Assembly (NCBI RefSeq): GCF_001517085.1
Contig: NZ_LRAC01000131.1
Coordinates: 27,748 to 91,747, forward strand
Source of the DNA: Paenibacillus sp. DMB5
GTDB lineage: Bacteria; Bacillota; Bacilli; Paenibacillales; Paenibacillaceae
Direction: 5' to 3'
DNA: 64,000 bases
Below, piece after piece: positions 59,701 to 64,000 of this stretch (position 1 is the stretch's first letter; every line of letters starts with the position of its first letter). Position numbers and translations under genes: made by a program. The notes beneath the pieces are model-generated. The model ran no database searches. It was not told the DNA's origin and saw only the letters and a list, made by a program, of their open reading frames with translations.

Positions 59701-62225
59701 TCGAATTCGGCCGGCTTGGCATCAGAATCAATGACAAGTTCAATGACCTGCAGTGGCGGGGCGCGGCGCATGTCCTGTACACACTGTTCAGCCACGCCTG
59801 GACAGAGCCCTGGGACACTCTGCAGGACTGGTTCACCACCTCGATTGAAGCCAGTCTGCGGACTGGAGATCTGCTCTACCTGGCCCATTCCTGCTTCTAT
59901 GTAAATCTGTGGAATCCGGAGATGGATCTGGCTACGAACCTGCAGGAGAGCAGCCGGATGATTGCCATGATTGAGAGCACCAAATATAAGGAGTCGCTGG
60001 CGACCGCACTGCTGGTCAGGCAGTATTACCGCAATCTGCTGGGGGAAATGGGCGATAACCGTTCGTTAAGCGACGCCTCTTTTGATGAAGAGAGCATGCT
60101 GAGGGATCTGGAACAGGCTAAATACAATTCCGGTATTGCGATTTATTATATCTACAAAATGAAGCTTTTGTTCACCTATGAAAGCCACCAGGAAGCTTTA
60201 GTGTACATCGACAAAGCTTATAATATTATCGGGGCGCTTTCCGGCTCTGCTTTTATGGAGGAATTCTCCCTTTATACCTTTTTGAATCTGTCTTACAGCT
60301 ATCCTAACCTGCGCGGAGGGGAGCGGAGTAAAGCAAGAAGAAGAATGAAGAAGGAGCTGGGCAGGGTCCGTAAATGGGCCAGGCATGCACCCGGTACCTT
60401 CAGGCAGCATGAAATGCTGATGAAGGCGGAATGGGCCCGGATCTCGGGCCGGGATGATGAAGCAGGGAAGTATTATGATCTGGCGATTGAGGCCAGTGAG
60501 CAGGGGACGTTCGTCAGGTATAAGGCGCTTGCCTATGAGCTTGCGGCTAAATTTTATTACACCAAGCAATTTAACGAGTTTGCCGCTTATCTGCTCAGAC
60601 AATCCGTTTATTATTATTCAGTGTGGGGTGCCAAGGCCAAAATTCAGTTCCTCAAGGAGCGGTATCCTGATATCATCCGCAAAATTAACACCAAAGAGTT
60701 TCTGCATGGACGGACGTTGTCGGATTATACTGAAAGCATCGATCTTGATTCTATGATCATGGCTTCCCAAGCAATATCCAAGGAAATTGAGCTGGACAAC
60801 CTGCTGGAGGCGCTAATGCAGATCGTCATCAAGAATGCCGGGGCACAACGCGGCTGCATCCGAATGACCGGCGGCTCAGTTCTGCTGGTAGAGGGCGAAT
60901 ATCTGGCGGATGAGGATAGAATTTCTGTCGGAATCCAAAACCGGAAGAGCTTTAACAATCTGCCCGATTCCATCCTGCGCCAGGTTGAGGAGAGCGGCGA
61001 GACGCTGATTTACAATGACGCTTTTTCAGAAACGCAGTTCGTTAATGATCCGTATATCGTGAGGCACCGCCCCAAATCTATGGTCTGTATGCCGCTTATC
61101 AACCAGAACAAGACGGTTGCCGTCATTTATCTGGAGAATAATCTGCTTACCGGCGCATTCACCAAGGAACGGATGAAGATCATCAACCTGCTGTCCCGGG
61201 AAATGGTGTTCTCACTGGAGAATGCCAGCCTATACTCAGAGCTGGAGCGTTCAGAGGAAAAATACCGCGAGCTGGTTAACAATATGCAGGACGGAATCTT
61301 CATTACACAGAACTTCATATGTAAATACGTCAATGATGCGCTAGCCGGGATGCTCGGCTATGAGGTGGAGGAGATGCTGGAGCAGCCGTTTGAGAACTTC
61401 CTCAGTCCGCCGGAGCGGGAAAAGGTTATGCATTATTATAACCGGAGGGTGGAGGGCAAACCTGCGCCCTTCGAGTATGAGACCCGGCTGTTGCATAAAG
61501 ACGGGGTTCGGGAAGTTATCGTCATTCACAAGGTTACATTGATCAATTATATGAATAACATGGCGATTCAGGGAACGGTAAAAGATATCACCCAGCGCAA
61601 ACAGGCGGAGGAAGAGCTGCTGCGGCACAAGGAGCATCTGGAGGAGCTGGTTGCCGAACGGACAAAAGAGCTGGAGCTGAACAACGAGGAGCTCAACCGG
61701 TATATCGGGATGATCGAGCAAATTTCCAATACGGACGAGCTGACCGGCCTGTATAACCGCAGATATTTCAACAAGGTTTTTGCAGAGGAAGTTGAAAAGG
61801 CAACGGTTACGCAAAAATATCTGACCTACCTGATGCTCGACATCGATTATTTCAAAAAATATAACGATACCTACGGCCATTATGAAGGCGATAAGGTGCT
61901 GCGTAGAGTGGGCGGTTTGCTCCTGCAGCTTGCGCAGCGGGCTGACGGCTTTGCTATCCGGCTTGGGGGTGAAGAGTTCGGTATTATACTCACCGGCTTC
62001 ACTCCTGTGCAGTCCCGGGAATATGCGGAGACCATCCGCCGCAGCATCACCGATTTAAAAATACCGCACGCCTTGAGTCCGCAGTTCGGCATTGTGACCG
62101 TTTCGATCGGTATCGCGTGTGTCCAGGTAGGCGATGCCGGGGAAGAGGATATTTACAAGCTGGCTGACGATGCCCTGTACCAGTCCAAGGCCGAAGGCCG
62201 AAACCGCGTAACGCTGTTCCAGTAA
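56796..62225 (+). CDS. Ser/Thr kinase - AAA ATPase - TPR-like - GAF - PAS - GGDEF giant signalling protein
   Basis: An 1809-residue soluble protein. The kinase domain (about 5-270) has HKDIKPSN at 128-135 and SPEQTGRMNRNIDYRSDFYSLG, but DFD (149-151) in place of DFG. An ORC1/AAA_16-type ATPase follows with GEAGVGKT at 325-332 and LFLDDLQWAD (Asp456-457). A helical TPR-like region spans about 730-1290, then GAF (about 1320-1480), PAS (about 1490-1600), a short coiled coil and GGDEF with GGEEF at 1724-1728; no canonical RxxD I-site. ATG 56796 follows AAGGTGGAG. The N-terminal three quarters resemble cyanobacterial kinase-ATPase-histidine kinase proteins, with the histidine kinase replaced by a diguanylate cyclase. 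Confidence 0.92.
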   Translation: MIALDNYQVLETISDQYAKAVYRCRDALTGDTVILKVLKSEFTGPEAVMRFKQEYRLLKELSAQIEGVIKPHKLEEKNGYYTMVLEDIRGRSLKEITESDPLDTATILRLAIKIVDILGAVHEHNVIHKDIKPSNIIWNRERDVVQLIDFDLAVKLPKEKQEFQNSGVLEGSIQYISPEQTGRMNRNIDYRSDFYSLGVVLYELMTGSRPYAAQEMLEQIYSIIAKEAVPPSQLAGGRVSSELSDIIMKLMEKSSEQRYRSAYGIKSDLKKVLAGEAGFAIGADDRHNVFRIPQKIYGRDAELARLTAAFRQSVSGQPQLMLVTGEAGVGKTALVHELHQPISQEKGLFAEGKFDQYNRNIPYSAIIQAFRRLISQLLDTPDGEYKRRIAQSLNDKLDGNGSLITGLIPELGEWIGIQTEMEPLNPAEETNRFFLTFAKFIEGITFNEQPLVLFLDDLQWADFSSLQLVERLLLDHQLRRLFIVCSYRSNEIHEGHPLFASVAKIEKSREVGIIRLEPLTVLDVNQLISDTLYSPRERVDMLAEVIYKRTKGNSFFVSELLKDLYRSGYLYFDELQGSWSWRLEQILSMPVNENIVEFLMIKLNSLPEETRTTLMLCAAAGSRFDLSVLKLISGEPRSRIVRAIAAAVDDELIVPSDAGYAMFSGYLDETETDTEPLQDIKISFRFAHDRIQQAFYQMIDERESKELHLRIGRVLLANLPPEEAEELIVDIAAHMNKGMELISSRAEMNEVIRLNLRAARKAKAAFGYDSAYALLEAALPQLPDNAWEDNELPAAEIYRLLAQCGYLTHHINEADAACAVLLKYTAGKMDRAGIYELQADHYMYLGMMKEAIAAGRQGLHQMGIHIPQRVGMASVLKELVKVKAALRGRTADDILASGEMKDPEMLLVMRLLINFIPPAFISGETSLFGLAVLKKVGLTLKYGNSPESALAFIGYSMLLSGFGDVKGAFEFGRLGIRINDKFNDLQWRGAAHVLYTLFSHAWTEPWDTLQDWFTTSIEASLRTGDLLYLAHSCFYVNLWNPEMDLATNLQESSRMIAMIESTKYKESLATALLVRQYYRNLLGEMGDNRSLSDASFDEESMLRDLEQAKYNSGIAIYYIYKMKLLFTYESHQEALVYIDKAYNIIGALSGSAFMEEFSLYTFLNLSYSYPNLRGGERSKARRRMKKELGRVRKWARHAPGTFRQHEMLMKAEWARISGRDDEAGKYYDLAIEASEQGTFVRYKALAYELAAKFYYTKQFNEFAAYLLRQSVYYYSVWGAKAKIQFLKERYPDIIRKINTKEFLHGRTLSDYTESIDLDSMIMASQAISKEIELDNLLEALMQIVIKNAGAQRGCIRMTGGSVLLVEGEYLADEDRISVGIQNRKSFNNLPDSILRQVEESGETLIYNDAFSETQFVNDPYIVRHRPKSMVCMPLINQNKTVAVIYLENNLLTGAFTKERMKIINLLSREMVFSLENASLYSELERSEEKYRELVNNMQDGIFITQNFICKYVNDALAGMLGYEVEEMLEQPFENFLSPPEREKVMHYYNRRVEGKPAPFEYETRLLHKDGVREVIVIHKVTLINYMNNMAIQGTVKDITQRKQAEEELLRHKEHLEELVAERTKELELNNEELNRYIGMIEQISNTDELTGLYNRRYFNKVFAEEVEKATVTQKYLTYLMLDIDYFKKYNDTYGHYEGDKVLRRVGGLLLQLAQRADGFAIRLGGEEFGIILTGFTPVQSREYAETIRRSITDLKIPHALSPQFGIVTVSIGIACVQVGDAGEEDIYKLADDALYQSKAEGRNRVTLFQ

Positions 62226-62232
62226 TATACCG

Positions 62233-62264
62233 AACCCTCCGGTGCTTTTATGCCGGAGGGTTTG
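62233..62264 (+). terminator. Terminator after the giant kinase-cyclase gene
   Basis: AACCCTCCGG pairs perfectly with CCGGAGGGTT, followed by TGCTG. Confidence 0.75.
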
Positions 62265-62290
62265 CTGTGCCGGCAGCCCTGTGTGTAAAA

Positions 62291-62330
62291 TTCCCGGTCT
62301 TTGTAAATACTTTCCCTAAAAGACCGGGAG
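62291..62330 (+). promoter_or_regulatory. Hairpin that partly covers the permease ribosome binding site
   Basis: TCCCGGTCTTT (62291-62301) and AAAGACCGGGA (62318-62328) form a perfect 11-bp stem. The ribosome binding site GGGAGG (62325-62330) lies half inside the right arm, so the fold would restrict translation. Confidence 0.55.
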
Positions 62331-62339
62331 GCTTACATT

Positions 62340-63806
62340 ATGAAACAAGGGGAAAAGGGGTTATCGGTATGGCATCTGACGATGCTTGCACTCGGGACGG
62401 TGGTCGGGGGTTCCTTTTTCCTCGGCACATCGGTGGCCATTCGTGCTGCAGGGCCGTCTGTTATACTGGCCTATGTCATTGGCGGGATTCTGGTTTACTT
62501 CATTCTCTCGGCCTTATCGGAAATGACGGTAGCGAGTCCAGCAGCCGGCTCGTTCCGGACATATACTGAACAAGCATTTGGCAAGGGCGCAGGATTTACC
62601 GTAGGCTGGGTATACTGGACAGGCCTCGTACTGGCGATGTCCAGTGAAGCGACAGCAGCATCTATTCTCCTGCGCGGCTGGTTACCGCGTCTTCCTCTGG
62701 GACTGCTCGGTGCTGCAATTATTATTGCTGTTACCCTGTTGAATCTGCTGGGGGCAGCTCGGCTAAGCAAGCTTGAGAGCGGGCTTGCAGCTTTTAAGCT
62801 GCTGGCCATTGCCGGCTTTATCCTGATTGCTGTGAGCATTGCAGCAGGGTTATGGTCAGGGGGCCAGCAGAACGCAGGTTTACAGGTTCTGCAAAGCCAG
62901 ACCTGGATGCCTGGGGGCCTTGCCGGGATCGCCGGGAGTATGCTGATGGTTATGTTCACCTATGCCGGATTTGAAGTACTCGGGCTTGCAGCTTCGGAAG
63001 CAGGCAATCCGGGCGTGACGATTCCCAAGGCGATCCGCTACACCCTTGTGCTGCTGGTCGGCTTGTACATCTCAGCCATAGTAGCCCTGTTTCTGCTGCT
63101 GCCTGCAGCCGCTGTCTCCGAGCAGGTCAGCCCGTTCGTGACAGCACTGAGCCGCTTCGGTCTAGGCTGGGCAGGCAATGTAATGAATGTTGTCCTGGTA
63201 TCCGCTATCCTGTCTACCATGCTGGCTTCGGTCTTTGGCCTGGGCCGGATGCTGCGGTCACTGGCAGAGGAGGGACACACTCCGGCCTGGATGCGTGACC
63301 GGACGGATATCCCTTACCGCGGTATTCTGATCTCCGGCGGAGCGATGCTCGCCGGCCTTGCGCTGGGGATGCTGCTCCCGCAGGGCGTCTACCTGTTTCT
63401 CGTCAGCTCAGGGGGATTCTCCCTGCTGTTCTCTTATCTTATCATTATGGCCAGCCATTACCGGCTGCGCAGACGCCATGGCAGTCCGCTTACCGCGCGG
63501 CACGGCTTACGCGGCTATCCGTACACGTCATGGCTTGCGATCGCAGGTCTGCTTGCCATCCTGGCAAGCATGCCTCTGATCCCCGGTCAAGGCGGCGGTC
63601 TGGCAGCCGGCTTCACACTGGTTGTGTTCTTCGCTGCGGTTTATGCTGCAGGCAGGCTGCGCCGCAGGGCCGGCGGGCACGGCGAGGTTCTCAGTGGAGC
63701 CGGCCGGCATGGTAAGGTGCAAGGGCCGCAGCTGCTTGTGCCCGCTGGCCGGGCACAGATGGAGGCCGGGGAGGAGCCCGGGAGGAGCAGCGGGGACGGC
63801 GAGTGA
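62340..63806 (+). CDS. APC family amino acid permease
   Basis: A 488-residue permease with twelve predicted helices. MLALGTVVGGSFFLGTSVAIRAAGPSVILAYVIGG is the APC helix-1 motif, and VMFTYAGFEVLGLAASEAGNP the helix-6 motif. The tail after about residue 440 is polar and glycine-rich and longer than usual. GGGAGG precedes the ATG. Substrate is probably an amino acid but cannot be named. A hairpin overlaps the ribosome binding site. Confidence 0.9.
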   Translation: MKQGEKGLSVWHLTMLALGTVVGGSFFLGTSVAIRAAGPSVILAYVIGGILVYFILSALSEMTVASPAAGSFRTYTEQAFGKGAGFTVGWVYWTGLVLAMSSEATAASILLRGWLPRLPLGLLGAAIIIAVTLLNLLGAARLSKLESGLAAFKLLAIAGFILIAVSIAAGLWSGGQQNAGLQVLQSQTWMPGGLAGIAGSMLMVMFTYAGFEVLGLAASEAGNPGVTIPKAIRYTLVLLVGLYISAIVALFLLLPAAAVSEQVSPFVTALSRFGLGWAGNVMNVVLVSAILSTMLASVFGLGRMLRSLAEEGHTPAWMRDRTDIPYRGILISGGAMLAGLALGMLLPQGVYLFLVSSGGFSLLFSYLIIMASHYRLRRRHGSPLTARHGLRGYPYTSWLAIAGLLAILASMPLIPGQGGGLAAGFTLVVFFAAVYAAGRLRRRAGGHGEVLSGAGRHGKVQGPQLLVPAGRAQMEAGEEPGRSSGDGE

Positions 63807-63836
63807 GCGGGGGCTGGACTGGAGCCAAGCGGCCAA

Positions 63837-64000
63837 GCGGCCCAATGAGCGAAATGAAGGGCAAAAATGCCCTAGATTTCGGGCCGAGCGGCCTAACGAG
63901 CGAAATGAAGGGCAAAAATGCCCTAGATTTCGGGCCCAAGCGGCCCAATGAGCCAAATCAAGGGCAAAAATGCCCTTGATTTCAGGCCGAGCGGCCCAAT
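63837..64000. repeat. 51-bp tandem repeat array with internal hairpins, cut by the window edge
   Basis: Units begin with GCGGCC at 63837, 63888, 63940 and 63991, giving periods of 51, 52 and 51. Each full unit contains AGGGCA-AAAA-TGCCCT; in the third the stem extends to 12 perfect pairs (AAATCAAGGGCA / TGCCCTTGATTT). At least three full units are present and more may follow. Confidence 0.85.

Noticed and set aside
63837..64000. Possible CRISPR array
   Set aside because: The 51-bp units are contiguous and the whole unit repeats, so there are no unique spacers.

Overview
The window reads as chromosomal DNA of a spore-forming Gram-positive bacterium of the Paenibacillus group. This rests on moderately GC-rich coding sequence, strong AGGAGG-type ribosome binding sites with many GTG and TTG starts, A-U-type hairpin terminators, and gene content (ParE/ParC, a CgeB-like spore glycosyltransferase, CysJ/CysI, LspA, many MFS pumps with MarR/PadR regulators, and abundant c-di-GMP and two-component proteins). 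I see no rRNA, tRNA, CRISPR array, phage block or insertion sequence. The genus is an inference.

Layout. 1-7.5 kb: a WG-repeat protein, a secreted CAP-domain protein, a zinc-dependent phospholipase C-like protein, a membrane-anchored SGNH hydrolase and a two-gene ABC exporter. 7.5-12.6 kb: topoisomerase IV genes parE and parC, split by a 578-bp gene-free spacer rich in inverted repeats. 12.7-24.8 kb: mostly single housekeeping or accessory genes, namely MarR, an RluA-type pseudouridine synthase with an RNA methyltransferase, AraC, a Fur-box-controlled flavodoxin, two acetyltransferases, ribosomal protein L25/Ctc, a cupin, an SMP-30 lactonase, an MFS pump coupled to a YbaK protein, and a DUF1796 protein. 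24.9-30.3 kb: a MarR/MFS divergent pair with twin palindromic operators, an ECF41 sigma factor with its carboxymuconolactone decarboxylase partner, and the UPF0237/UPF0210 pair. 30.5-35.8 kb: a three-gene signalling operon (HPt-REC-GGDEF-REC, a single REC protein, a hybrid histidine kinase). 36-44.7 kb: an aldo/keto reductase behind a MerR-type promoter, a frameshifted YetF-like gene, lspA, a PadR/MFS pair, and cysJI. 44.8-48.5 kb: a probable sporulation locus with a 12-residue-repeat protein, two glycosyltransferase-like genes and map. 48.7-52.9 kb: a partner-switching operon (PAS-PP2C phosphatase, RsbW-like kinase, chemoreceptor, STAS protein). 53-64 kb: small enzymes, then a polytopic membrane protein followed by an 1809-residue kinase-ATPase-GAF-PAS-diguanylate cyclase, an APC permease, and a 51-bp tandem repeat array running off the window edge.

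How it works together. Two recurring themes stand out. The first is local regulator-plus-target pairs whose operators can be read directly: MarR/MFS, PadR/MFS, ECF41/decarboxylase and Fur/flavodoxin, plus a MerR-type operator at the aldo/keto reductase whose regulator is not in the window. The second is layered signal transduction, with three separate large modules (30.5, 48.7 and 56.8 kb). Two of these end in GGDEF domains and one in a partner switch with no adjacent sigma factor. The last two, and the spore-glycosylation candidate at 45-47.6 kb, are the best places to look for something undescribed. All functions are read from sequence motifs without any database search.
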